A DNA stretch of 64,000 nucleotides from Brachypodium distachyon. Lineage: Eukaryota; Streptophyta; Magnoliopsida; Poales; Poaceae. Positions 22,016-32,884 of the stretch are shown here, piece by piece. The stretch spans positions 53,491,355 through 53,555,354 of the forward strand of contig NC_016131.3 of the NCBI RefSeq assembly GCF_000005505.3, in the 5' to 3' direction. Every line of letters starts with the position of its first letter. Positions within the stretch are counted from its first letter, which is position 1. Made by a program: the position numbers and the translations under genes. Below the pieces are notes generated by a model. The model saw nothing but the letters and a program-made list of their open reading frames with translations. It made no database searches and was not told the origin of the DNA.

Positions 22016-23278
22016 TTGGATCCCGATCTGTTCCGATTCCCCCGATCTGAAGCTTGCCGTCGTAACACTGCCGATTTTGCCCTTGTTGTTTGCTGTGATG
22101 GTGACGTCGAAGACTGGGGAAAATCTGTGGCTGCCGCCGATGAGCCTCACGAACTCGCACCGCCTGTTTTTGCAGAAGATTTGGCTCCCAATGTCCGGGC
22201 TGGTTTTGATAGCACTTGCGATTTTATTCGTCGAAGTCATGCCGGGCTGACGGAACAGATTGCGCAGTTAGCTACCCGGATAGATGCATCGGGCGATACT
22301 CCTGCCCGTGCACAACCTCACGACGTGGTTCATCAACGGCTTGCCGAACAGCAAAATCATCACCAAGTGGGCTACGCTGCTGATGGAGAGCTTGACTATG
22401 ATGCACTAGATCAGCGCCCGTTTGTTGCATGTCCTGCAGGCGCTCTTCGTGGACAACCACATGGTCGTGATCAGGTTGGTCATGCTGTTGACGTTCCACA
22501 TGATGATGGTGGGTTTGGGCGTATCAAATTGTCCATACCTCCGTTCTCGGGTGATCGTGGATCGGAAGATTATTTGGAGTGGGAGATGCGTATGGATCAG
22601 ATTTTTGCATCCTATCATTACAGCGAGGAGCGGATACTTCAACTTGCTGTAGTTGAATTCACCGGTTATGTGCTGATTTGGTGGAATCAGATTCTTCGTA
22701 TGCATACTCGCCCAACGTCGTGGAGAGGTATGAAAGACCTCATGCGAGGTCGCTTTGTTCCTGAGCATTACAAGAGAGATTTGTACAATAAATTGCAGCA
22801 GCTCGCTCGAGGCACAAAATCTGTGGATGAGTACTATAAAGAGATGGAGTTGCTGATGATACATACAGGAACACGAGAGAATCCGGAGGCCACAATGTCT
22901 CGATTCTTTAATGGCTTGAATATTGAGGTGCAAGATCGTGTGGAGATGGCTAGCTATTATGATATTCAGGATCTTGTGCACCAAGCTGAGCGTGCGGAGC
23001 AACAATTCAAGCGACGTCAAGCTGTAGCTCCTGCAAATTCATGGCGTCGTTCTCCGACCGAGGCTGTTGGTTGTAGTGCGAAGACTGCATCCTCTTCACG
23101 CTCCAACCAGGTTTATCCTAGTGAGGTACCAAAATCAGGAGTGTCCAAAGCTGCACTTAGAACACACTCCACCTCTTCAATTGAGTGTTTTACTTGTGGA
23201 GGCCGAGGACACAAGAGGCGTGACTGTCAGAACACAAAAAGGGTGATGCTTACACAAAGATGGCTATGTTTCTGCTAG
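22016..23278 (+). CDS. Retrotransposon Gag polyprotein (gypsy-like)
   Basis: Gag packages the element RNA into virus-like particles. The frame is 420 residues. Residues about 175-345 form the plant retrotransposon gag domain: IPPFSGDRGSEDYLEWEMRM, then LAVVEFTGYVLIWWNQI, then MRGRFVPEHYKRDLYNKLQQ and VDEYYKEMELLMI, then MSRFFNGLNIEVQDRVEM. Residues 391-404 are a CCHC zinc knuckle (C391, C394, H399, C404). The N-terminal 150 residues are unremarkable, and the true start is uncertain. Near 23255 the frame shifts. The downstream protease lies in another frame, so either this copy lost one base or a programmed shift is used. No polymerase follows. Confidence 0.85.
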   Translation: MDPDLFRFPRSEACRRNTADFALVVCCDGDVEDWGKSVAAADEPHELAPPVFAEDLAPNVRAGFDSTCDFIRRSHAGLTEQIAQLATRIDASGDTPARAQPHDVVHQRLAEQQNHHQVGYAADGELDYDALDQRPFVACPAGALRGQPHGRDQVGHAVDVPHDDGGFGRIKLSIPPFSGDRGSEDYLEWEMRMDQIFASYHYSEERILQLAVVEFTGYVLIWWNQILRMHTRPTSWRGMKDLMRGRFVPEHYKRDLYNKLQQLARGTKSVDEYYKEMELLMIHTGTRENPEATMSRFFNGLNIEVQDRVEMASYYDIQDLVHQAERAEQQFKRRQAVAPANSWRRSPTEAVGCSAKTASSSRSNQVYPSEVPKSGVSKAALRTHSTSSIECFTCGGRGHKRRDCQNTKRVMLTQRWLCFC

Positions 23279-23297
23279 TGATGATGACAAGGTTGAT

Positions 23298-23896
23298 GTG
23301 CCATCTGCTGTCGAGTCTGATGATCATGATAACTTTGATGTGTATCCCGAGGATGCTGCTCCTAATTGCACTAATTTGATGGTGCAGCGTATACCCAAAG
23401 CTTGCATAGAAGGACAAGGACAACGCTGGAATATATTTAAAACCCAATGCACAGTCCAGAACACCACTTGCAAGATGATTATCGATAGTGGCAGCTACAC
23501 CAATATTGTTAGCAAGAGTTTGGTGGATTCTCTTTCATTGCCTACATGGAAACAGCCACAGCCGCATTGTGTTGAGTGGTTGTACAATTCCGGGAACCTG
23601 AAGGTGACACATAAGGTGCGCCTAAAATTTTTGGTGGGTACTAATGAGGACACGGTGGTCTGTGATGTTTTGCCTATGGATGCTTGTCATGTGCTGCTAG
23701 GCCGTCTGTGGCAATTTGATAAACGTACCACACATCAGGGCAGATCCAATGTTTATTCTTTGTGGCATCGAGGGAAGCGTCATGTGCTGCAACCTATGCT
23801 TGACAAAGATATTAAGGTGGCTACGTTTGCTGTGAAGAAGAAGGTCCAACAAGCCAAGTTGAAACCGAGAACGGTTTCCTTTCAAGTTGGGGGAGA
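23298..23896 (+). CDS. Retroviral-type aspartic protease domain (pepsin-like retropepsin) of the element
   Basis: This frame continues the Gag-Pro reading after the shift. It has the active-site motif IDSGSYTNIVS, with the catalytic Asp at about residue 63 counted from 23298, then VCDVLPMDACHVLLGRLWQF, the typical second half of plant gypsy proteases ('LLGRPWQ' in many). The open frame runs on into the 3' LTR and stops at 23988-23990. The usual reverse transcriptase should follow at once but is absent, so about 3 kb of pol has been lost relative to a full gypsy element. Confidence 0.82.
23889..23896 (+). other. Polypurine tract
   Basis: GGGGGAGA lies directly upstream of the 3' LTR start TGATGAGG, as needed for plus-strand priming. 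Confidence 0.75.
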
Positions 23897-24483
23897 TGAT
23901 GAGGGGAGGATATCTATTACTGCTGCTTTCACAAACTCCAAATATTCTGAGGTTTGGATCTTTTTGCGTTCAAGTTCCTCCGAAAGATGAAGTGAAGCCC
24001 AATTTCAGAACACCACCAGTTTTGAAGTTTACTTCGTTTTAGAGTTTGAGATTTATTTAAGTATGCGGTGTTTTTTTTATTTTTGTTTGATGGTTTTTGG
24101 GCCTGTCCAAAACCACTTTTAGTTCAGCCTATGGGCCTTAGTTGTGTGGCGTGGGGCCTGTCCCACCCAAGTTGCGTTAGAGTCGCCCTATAAAGGGTTT
24201 TTGGCAGCCGTCGTTATAAGGGAGTTGAATTTTGGAGATTAAAAATAGATCAGAAAAGTCCCAATGTTTGGGGGTGCATATCGTCGTGTTTGCTTGCTGA
24301 TCTTGAAGATCTGATGTTATGCCATGCGGTGGAGTTGATTCTAATCAGTTCCAACGTGAGGAATTGGATGGATTTAATATGGATTATTTCAGGTTGATTT
24401 CGCTCGGTTGCTGATCTGCTTGTTCGTCGATCGCCGTGAAAGATTGGGCCTAAAACCCTTTTGGATCACGTTGATCCTTATCA
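23897..24483 (+). repeat. 3' LTR
   Basis: This is the direct copy of 21288-21875 with the same ends. Its TATA-like TATAAAGGG is near 24190. It is followed by the target duplication AGAGA at 24484-24488. Confidence 0.92.
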
Positions 24484-25145
24484 AGAGAGAAGAGAAGTGG
24501 GCTGTTAACCAGTAGCTAGCTGCAACACGTGCTCCTAAGCATCCTATGAGACTGTAATGTGGGACTGTTATTAGTAAAGTTGTGTTTCTTATAGCCAACT
24601 TATTATACATGCTAACTATTATACTACTTAAAGATGACACGGCAAAGCTTGCAGCCACATGCTATAGCTGTTAATCTTGCTCGTATGGCAAATCCTAGAT
24701 CATATCAATTTAGGTGGAAACCGAAGACACGCTATGTTTTGGGCACTTGCAAAACTCCTGGTATTTGTTGCCATATCTTGTTGGTCTTGCAAATGAACTT
24801 TTTCGTATCCATCCACAAGAATCATGAGCACTTGATGATGGGGAGTTCTCTCCTTGTCGTGCGGCCGTGACTGGGTGAGCTCGATCCAGTCACCATGGTG
24901 GAGAGCAACAACATATAAGAAGTGTGAGGAGAAAGGGGTCGGGATAAGAAGAAAGATAATTCTGAGAGAGAGTTCGGAACTTGGGGATTTTTATAGGAAC
25001 TCTTACATGAATATGGGAAATGATGTTGTTTTTGCAAAAGTTGAACTCCAATGATAGGTTGTTTTCTTTTTGTTGCAAAGAATGACGTTGCGCGGGATGG
25101 TGGGGTTTGTCTCCCACACGTCCCACAATGCCACGTTTGTCATGG

Positions 25146-25880
25146 TTGACATCCATACGGCTGTTGACTCCACTGGCTAGCGACATTAAGGATAAACTAG
25201 TGATACAATCATCCTATTAAGCATCTAACAATGGTTGGTTCTCGGCCACACCTATTTGTATACAATTATAAAACAATATGTTTTGTGTTGTCAATGTACC
25301 CCTTTTTTGCAAAATGATATATATGCCTTTAATTTGCATAATCTTCTTTCTTTCTTTTGAGAAGAATTTTCACGTGGTCATCGATATGCATGTGACAGTT
25401 TGATCACGTAAAATCTAACAAAATAGATATATAATGTAAGTTTATCATTTGCGATAGATTTAGTCACATGGTCGTTGACTTTGTTGGCCCGTGACATCAA
25501 GGATAAGCTGGTCAAAACGAGTACAGGGATAATAGTTTAGCATTTTCTGGATATAAGGACTAAACCGAGTCGAGATCTCGAGTACAAGGACTACAGATCG
25601 TTTTTACTCGGGATATGATCCTTGGTGGGCTTGAGATACAATCACCCCACTAATCACATCTAACTAATGGTTGGTTATGTGCCACACCTATTTGTATGTA
25701 CTTTTAACACAATATGTGTTTTGTGTTGTAGAACAACAGTAAATCCCATTTGTACAAAATGATAATGACTCTCTTAATTTTGCATGATCTTCTCTGTTTT
25801 CTTTGCGAAGGATTTTCGCATGGAGACACTTGGATCACGTAAAATTGAATGAAATAATGATCATTCTTTACGCGATAGAT
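25146..25880. repeat. Diverged tandem duplication, two copies of about 300-410 bp
   Basis: Copy 1 (25146-25450) and copy 2 (25466-25880) share, in order, GTTGACT..GACATTAAGGATAAACT, ATACAATCATCC, AATGGTTGGTT, GCCACACCTATTTGTAT, TTTTGTGTTGT, CAAAATGATA and TTGATCACGTAAAAT. Copy 2 has an extra 110 bp or so near 25515-25625. Confidence 0.65.
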
Positions 25881-26947
25881 TTAACGGTGCAATTTGTATC
25901 TATTAATTAATTCTAACGATCATTCTGCCAATTAAATTAGTAGAGTGTATATCCTTGGTCGTAAATTCTTGTCACCACGTCTTAGTCATATTTTTTTTGT
26001 GTTCGGATCAAAGTTTTATTAATCATCACATTGAACTGACACCCTAAAATTTCACAACTTCAAGTAATTCAATCTTAAGCTTAGCAGTGTGTATTTTTAG
26101 GTGTTTGGAATTTTCAAACTACATGAGACTAAAAAGGGAAAAGCCAATATTCTTTTTGGTTAATCAGTAACCGAAGAGGAATTAAGAAATTCCAGTGCAC
26201 ATGCAGGGTATTTTGGAATGTCAAGCGTATGCACGAACAAACATATAATTTCTGATGTCTTTTTTTTTTACAACATGTAAATTCTTAAGTTTCTGTTTGT
26301 TAAATTTTTCTGTGATATTTAGCCATCCCGTATGGGGGGAGAGTTGCCTGCTTGAAAACCCAATCAGTACGTAGTACCCATCCACACGGTATTATAATTA
26401 GGCGATAATGGCGGGGGTGGAGTCCGAAACCGCAAGCGCGCGGCAAACGAGGGGGGTTGCAGCGCGAGAAACACGCCGCTCGCCACGATAGACGCACGGA
26501 CGGATGCCTCGTCGTCCTCTCGATCTGCCTGGCGCGCCCAGGTGTGCACCGCCCGCCAGCCCAGATCAGATATGCACGCAAACATGGGAAGCCACGCGCC
26601 GGCGGAGCCACGGCTTGCGCTGACACGTACTCCGTGGGTGAGCCGCCCCGCGTTTAATGCCGTAGCCTAGCTATACACGCTTGCTTAACACGGTCGATGC
26701 TCGCAGGCTCGCAGCTTTCTCAAAGCGACGCCAGCCGCTGGCTGTGGTGCTGACTCGACCACTCGATCTGGCATGTGCTGGAGCAACGAAAGTGCTCTTG
26801 CATACGACTGTTTTTTTGATGTCTTGCTGACCGTATAGCTTTTGTGGCTGACATTCTACGTACTCTCTCTCTCTTTCTTTTTTCAGACACGCACATGCAT
26901 TTCGTTTCTGTTATGCAAATTTACAAGAGGAACATTTATACAAGTCT

Positions 26948-27127
26948 CATCGCTAATCATGCATCGTCCAAACTATTTTTAGGAATCCGACCTCTGGTCC
27001 ATCTCGGGAGATGGCATCTCTTTGATGGCGTCTGTACCAGCTGAATAAATTTGAAACATACCAAGTCGCAAACAAATTAAATGGAACTATTCATTGCTAA
27101 TCATGCATCGTCCAAACTATTTCTAGA
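26948..27127. repeat. 36-bp direct repeat, 144 bp apart
   Basis: CTAATCATGCATCGTCCAAA with its neighbours occurs at 26948-26983 and 27092-27127 with only a few mismatches. Confidence 0.7.
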
Positions 27128-27742
27128 AAAATACTTCCTCGGATCCTCGCGCTGGCGCTCCTCCGCGACTGCTGCTCCTCGCGCTGCCGTTGGGGGAGCG
27201 TGCCGTGCGGTGCTGTGGCGGGCAAGTCGGGGAGGCGGGCGAGGGCAGCCGAGTTTGGATTCTGCAAGGCAGCTGCATGAGGATTCCGGCGGCGGCGCGG
27301 TTTATAGATAGATGGGTGCTTCCGTGATTTCTCGTGTTTCGATTCGGCTTCGTGATTCGTCTATTTGGCAGTACTATCCCGATCTGTGTGGATGCTGATG
27401 GGTGGATAAGTCCTTGTTGCTGCTTCCGTCTGCGGGACTGAGACAGGGTCGTCGGGCGACCGACGCGGAAGGTAACTGTCAACTTGGTGTTCTTATACGT
27501 AATTGAGAAGAGACAGAGAAGAAGAGATATAAGCAGAGAAGACGGAAACGGAAACGGAAACAGAGAAGAGAAGAGAATCATCCATCTGAAAAAGAAACCT
27601 AATCGCTGATTCTTGCCCAATCTTTGCCGCCGCCTGACACGTCCCGTCCAGAACTCCAGATACAGATAGATCACCGCCCCTTCCTTCCACCCGCCATGTC
27701 AGACCTCCCCGTCGGCGTTTCCCGATTCTCTGACCGTCGCCC

Positions 27743-28928
27743 ATGAGTACTCGTAAACAGAAGATCGCGCATCGGAGCCGCAGAAACCCAACAACCGCGG
27801 AAACATGGACGAGCGGAGGCTTCATCGTCAGCGTGTCCTTCGAGCTCGCCGACCCCCCCGGCGTCTCCCAATGGTTCGTCCACTGCCCGGGCCAAGACAA
27901 GATCCGGTTCGCCGGAGATCCCCTGATCCTCAGCTGTGCCGAGGCCTTCGTCCTCCTCGTCATCTGCTTCACCGGCAGCTCTAGCCGCAAGGCGTCAACC
28001 GACTATTTTGTCTACAGGGCAGGCCCAGGCACTCCGACTCTCGATCTCCTCCCCATACCTTACCCTCGCAATTTCGACCACAATGCGGTCGGCATCTATG
28101 CCGTCGTCGTTCCTATTCCAAGATTTATCAGTTCAGCTCAAAGCAAAACCATGGAGTACAAACTTCGCGTGTTCTGGTCTGAGAGCCAAACATGGACCGG
28201 TAAGAAGGCTCGGTTGGCCAGCGACTCAGAGACGAACTTTCTCAAGGTGCTTCATCATGAAGGCACTGAGGTGATCTCACTGGGAGCGGGTTTACTAGGC
28301 TGGGTCGATCTTTGGTGGGGTCGATCTTGTGTGTGATGTGCTAGACAAGAAGCCATTGATGCGTCTCATCCAATGGCCCGTGCCAGAACCCCGCGACGAG
28401 CTCCTCAGCTTGGAGTTGGATCATCTCTCTGCACGACCTTTTCGAGATGTTAATGTGGTCGATGGTTTTATCAAATTCGTGGAGCTCAGATTTCATAACC
28501 GTACTGTTGTCAATCAAAGGGTCCTCAACGAAGGATGGACAGCCACCGTATGGAACAGGATGATTTCTTCGGGAGGTTGGCAGGAGGGCTACACAGTTGC
28601 CACGGATGATGTCTCCATCATTGACTCTGTAAACCTGAGTCAGATGCCGGTTTTGCTACCTGAAATATTCGACGTGGGGGCAAAGAGGCTTACTTGGGAC
28701 AGAGTGATGTGCAACAGCCCAACCCTGAGTCTGACTAGAGATGATGTAGTTTACATGTTGGCTAAAGTGAAGTTGGAAGACCCAGTAGCATTTATGCTTG
28801 CTGTTAACGTCAGAAACAAAACATTGGAAGCACTACAGCAATGTTGTGGTAAAACGATGGTATGCCTGGAACCAACATATAAAGCATCTGTCTTCTCCAG
28901 CTACCTCGGCACAACTGTAGGTATATGA
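27743..28928 (+). pseudogene. DUF1618-domain gene interrupted by one frameshift
   Basis: This is a member of the large grass family with the DUF1618 domain, whose biochemical role is unknown. The first frame, 27743-28336, gives the N-terminal half: SFELADPPGVSQWFVHCPGQ, YFVYRAGPGTPTLDLLPIPY, MEYKLRVFWSESQTW, then VISLGAGLLGWVDLWWG, the family core usually written GWVDLWRG. The second half, RDVNVVDGFIKFVELRF and beyond, is in the next frame, from 28329 to the stop at 28926-28928. The switch lies at 28314-28326, where a G-run (28317-28320) sits between two copies of GGGTCGATCTT. One extra base there would explain it. An in-frame stop upstream makes 27743 the start. The coding sequence is otherwise clean, so this may be a recent lesion or a sequencing error. 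The expected protein is about 395 residues, intronless. Confidence 0.85.
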
Positions 28929-30454
28929 TTCGCAGGATTCAAAAAACACAGGGATAAGAATGCAGGATTGCAATGTTATGTCCACTTGATTCTTACATGA
29001 ATTTGTATTCACAATAGAAAAATACAAAGGATTTCTTCCACGAGGTTGTAGTGCATGAAAAAATTCCTACAAAAATTGTTGAAGCAAACAAGATGTTTCA
29101 CATTGTTTGATTGCATGAAAAATTAAAATTGCTGATGTGGATGAAAGAGGGGTGAAAAAAGTCATGAGCCTTCTTTTAACCGAGAGATAATCTCTTCACA
29201 AGAACGATAAAGTAAAGAAAAGGCAAACTCTTCGTTGGGCTAGATTTCACCTTTTCTTAACATTTATTTGATTAAATTTTGTTCATCTAAACATTAATTA
29301 TAAGATATGACACTAAGAAATGACCTATTGTACAACATGTTTTGTTATATCATCTAAATGACGTAGAACACAAAAAAAAACGGTCTTATCAATCATTGTA
29401 CATGCCCATGCCCAAATCGAAAAAAACATCAGACAAACAACCGCCCACTGTACCTTGAAACGAAAAGAGAAAAGCAAGAGAATCTAGCACCGAGCGCCAA
29501 TATCAAACAAACAAGAAACGGCTAACCGAGATATACAGACCAGTACCAACCTAGAGAGCTCTGAGGAGAAGAAGAACCAGCCAAACCCACCCTCCAATCC
29601 CTCAATAGCCTACATAAACCAAATTTGGTATGGAAGCGTTGCCTCCCTGATTCCCCAAACACAAAGGCGACATAAACAGAAAATGCTACTAGGTACTACT
29701 ACTACACAAAGCGGTGAAAGAGAATGGGAATGGACCCTGCAGAAACGAACTGACGAAAGGAAATACCCGAGACAGAAGATGCAACAACCCATCCGATGAC
29801 ACCATGCCCAGCAAACACCGTTCCCATGGTCAGACAACAGGAGAAACAACCTTGGACGCTCGGCTCGCCGGCTCGAGCTTATATGGTCTCAGGCTGAGCT
29901 CGGCTCAGCTTCGCTGCCGCGCGCATCTCTACGTTCGCTGCCCCTGCTCACCTTTTATTCTTCAAATCCGGCAACCGACGCATTGTCGCGCCACCACGCA
30001 ACAACGAGCCGGACCGTGCTGGTGCCGGCCTACCCCAGCGGCTCGCCGGCAGCCACGGACCGAGCCGGTTCGGCTTGTCGATGGCGAGCTTGGGCTGAGC
30101 CTGGCTCGGATCGTGGCCCAAAGGAAGCGCACACGGGAGGAGCGCGGAGAAAGCATCAAATCTCCGGCTTTAAAAAAAAAACTTGTTGAATCAAACAAAA
30201 TGTTTAAAAATAATTCTTTTTTCCAACTGTTTCATCAAATTTTTATTGTCGCAAACGAGCCGCACAATTTTTTCATTTTTTCGAACAGTTATTCAAAGGC
30301 TAAGCACGACTACATGAACACCATCCGAACAGAATCATGATCGATTACACGTTAATCATATTTATTTTCTCTCAACTGAATTTGACTCAAATATATATAC
30401 ATCAGGTATTCTCACGTAAATCAAGCAAATCTGCAATGAATCATGAATGACACG
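28929..30454. other. Intergenic: MITE-like remnants, GC-rich patch
   Basis: Bases 28930-29100 contain words like the split MITE at 4004-5003 (AGGATTTCTTCC, GAATTTGTATTC). Bases 29293-29410 are copy 2 of the repeat at 11787. Bases 29840-30130 are GC-rich with repeated CGGCTCG and GAGCTCGG words; an open frame there lacks any domain. Bases 30190-30454 are AT-rich. No gene is recognised. Confidence 0.45.
29293..29410. repeat. Dispersed MITE-like repeat, copy 2
   Basis: ACAACATGTTTTGTTATATCATCTAAATGA followed by CTTATCAATCATTGTACATGCC matches 11816-11891. Confidence 0.5.
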
Positions 30455-31894
30455 TTACATCTCACTGCTTGGAAGCCCTTTCGATCCTGCACGGCCTCCT
30501 GCTCTGCTCTTGCTCGCGCCCTTCCCGCTTCTGGCCCACCCTCTGAGCTTGTGGAGCAATCTGGGCCGACCGATCCCGGTCCTGCAGCCCGCCAGGCCCA
30601 TGCACGACTCTTCCTCCCCGGCGGCGCCGCGTGACGACGCATCGGACGGCGCCTTGCAGAGCTCCACCTCGTTGCTCGGCCCCGCCGCCGCCACCATCTT
30701 CTCCCCCTTCTTCTGCTTCGTCTCCCCAGTCGGGCCGGCTTCGTCGTCGTCCCCGATCACCACCGTACTGCCCTCGCCGTCGTCGCCGACGAGGAGGTCG
30801 TGCTGCAGCCACGCCGTGATCCAGCCGAGGTAGATCAGCTCCTCCATGTCCGCCGCCCACCGGTCCCGGAGCTCCTCCAGCCCGCCCATCAGGTCCTTGC
30901 TGCTCGACAGCTTCTGCATGCTCCTCTCCACCATGACCTCCACGTTCTGCGTGCAAGGAAATCGTGATCAAAGTGCGAATTACAGGAAATTTCAGTATAT
31001 CAACGAAGCGAAGAAGACGAAGATTTTGCAGGTTGTTAACTGTACCTCGTTGTTTGTTCCTTTCTCCTTCTGCAGCTGCAAAACCAGCTGCTTCATCTCC
31101 TCCATGAGTTGCTCAAAGCCCTGGCACCTCAGGGCCATCTCTGCATCCTGGGCATCCAGAGCCATCATCTTTCCACCAATGGCCTCAAATTCTTGCCTGC
31201 TTCTCCTTGTCAGCTTGCTGAATTTGTTCTGCAGTGCGTCTAGCTTCGCCCGCATCGCGGCGAACTCTTCGGCTGCCGCGTGGATCTCCGCGGCGGCCGC
31301 CTCGAGCCGCTGGTTCTGGGACTCCAGCAGCTCCAGCTTCATCCCCAGGCACATGATCTGCATTTTCTGGTACGTCGACTCCTGCTCCTTCATGTCGCAG
31401 TAGTCATGGAACCGCGACTCGATGCCCGTGGCTCGCTCCTCCAGGGTGGACACGGCGTGCTTCAGGCTCTCGACATCTTCGGCCGCCGTCCCCGGATCAT
31501 CCTGGGACTTGTGATTGCTGGCTGCAGCTTCTGATGAACTCTCGGTGGCCTGTGCCACCATGATGTCTCCAGTAAGAGAAGCCTGCCTTGCACGTCCACC
31601 GCTGAGGAGCCTGCCGGTGCTGCAGGGGATCTCTGCTTGCACCATCTTCCGCGATGCGCGATTAGGGGACTCCATTTCTTCTCCTCCTTCCTCTTCTTCG
31701 TGAGCCGAATTCGAACCGTATGATGATGATTGATCCAATTGGATTGGGCTATCAGATGAGTCTAGGTTACTACTGTGCCTATTTGCTCTATCTGCTATGA
31801 GGGTACAGATAAAAGAACCAGCCAGGGGAAAAGCTAAGGGAATTATTATCTTCAAAAGAAGATTCTTGATGTCCTCTGCTTTCTGACTTCCCAT
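30455..31894 (-). CDS. CHUP1-like membrane-anchored coiled-coil protein
   Basis: Two minus-strand exons, 31046-31894 and 30455-30946, with a GTACAG..GCAG intron, give 446 residues. A hydrophobic anchor lies at about residues 11-33 (LLLKIIIPLAFPLAGSFICT), followed by an acidic, Ser-rich linker. Residues about 140-283 are heptad-rich (ESLKHAVSTLEERATGIESR, LELLESQNQRLEAAAAEIHA, AMRAKLDALQNKFSKLTR), a long coiled coil. Residues 312-334, RWAADMEELIYLGWITAWLQ then HDL, match the conserved 'WAxDVEELVYLRWVNACL' block of CHUP1 and related microtubule- or actin-associated proteins such as IPGA1. CHUP1 itself anchors chloroplasts to actin. This shorter protein lacks the long proline-rich actin-binding region, so its exact role is open. 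It may be a membrane tether or a cytoskeleton adaptor. Confidence 0.85.
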
Positions 31895-32884
31895 TTAGAA
31901 CATTTTGTCATTCCTTTAGTCTGCATGAAACAAGCTCTCTTTAGTACTATATCTACTGCCCCGCCCCCATAAGGCTCCAACTTGCTTTGCCTTCAGGGCT
32001 AAACTATGCCAAGTTTCTTCAGGTCTATAACCCATCAACAGTTGTTTGGTTAACATCTTTGCTCAAGGAGAAACAAAATGTTGCCTCTTCCATAGTTCCA
32101 TATAATCTGACATTGTTTAACCAATTAATATCTGGATTTTGTAACTACTTGTAATTCATCTTTGCCTTGCAAGGCAAGATTAGTATTGTTCTGTTCCTTG
32201 CTTAAGAGAAGAAGGCACAACCCTAGCATGCACAAGATGCAAAAGCTCTCAGCTTGTTTGAACATTTGGACAAGATAACCTTCCCTAACAGTCAAAAGGT
32301 GTTGTTAGGAAAACTAGAGCTAGTTCACATTACGTAGCGTAGGCACTGGCAGTCAGTAATAATAAGATATATTTTGGTAACATATTTGTGTGGTTCATAA
32401 CTGTATACAGGCAGTAAAAGTGAACTAGATGAAGAAGAAAATGCATCTACGTACCAAAAAGGTAGACCAACTCGTCAGACACAAACGTTGCTTTGCTACA
32501 GGTAATACTCCTTTCAGGCACAGTTTTTGCTTTACATATTTTTATTGTTACTTCTATACATTCCTGTTCACAGGGGATGCATGCATTAAAATCTCATGAT
32601 CTGAAAGACCATTGCACAGCTGGGTAATGAAACTACGAGAGCCTATATAAGTGCCGAGGAAAAGAGAGTCTTCTGAATGCTGCACTGGAAAATTCGAATT
32701 TACAGTTGAGAAGAATTTGCTTGATCTCCAATTGAACAAAGCAGTGAAGTTCAAACCTTACATGATTATGCACTTGTGTACGCAACAACAGCACAAACAT
32801 TTGATTCATCTAGCCCTTTATTTTTGCAGTAATACTCTACAGCATGTTTAATATACACCATTTTCTGCAAATGTCCATGCACAA
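31895..32884. other. Region between the CHUP1-like gene and the FKBP gene
   Basis: The region holds the 5' flank of the CHUP1-like gene and the 3' flank of the FKBP gene (both minus). It is moderately AT-rich with normal intergenic texture. No MITE ends, tRNA or coding motif were noticed. Small frames at 32554-32851 lack any family sign. Confidence 0.45.

Larger units (their letters stand above)
21288..24483 (+). mobile_element. Short LTR retrotransposon with gag and protease only
   Basis: Two direct LTRs (21288-21875 and 23897-24483, 588 and 587 bp) begin TGATGAGGGG and end CTTATCA. A 5-bp target duplication AGAGA lies at 21283-21287 and 24484-24488. A primer-binding-like TTGGCATCAGATTC follows the 5' LTR, and a purine tract precedes the 3' LTR. 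The interior is only about 2.0 kb and codes for a gypsy-like Gag and an aspartic protease. Reverse transcriptase, RNase H and integrase are absent. About 30 differences between the LTRs can be counted by eye, so the insertion is not brand new. It would need proteins from a full-length relative to move. Confidence 0.93.
24629..27742. other. Intergenic: diverged duplication, GC-rich patch, no gene recognised
   Basis: Contents: a diverged tandem duplication at 25146-25880 (listed separately); a T-run followed by GTGTTCGGATCAAAGTTTTATTAATC at 25990-26025, like the reversed 3' tail of a LINE or SINE; a GC-rich patch at 26400-26640 without a domain; a CT microsatellite at 26862-26880; and a 36-bp direct repeat at 26948 and 27092. 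Bases 27480-27742 are the leader of the DUF1618 gene, with a (CGGAAA)n run near 27543. Confidence 0.5.

Noticed and set aside
29714..30340. 208-residue frame in a GC-rich patch
   Set aside because: No domain, a poly(A/K) run near the end and unclear context; kept only as an intergenic note.
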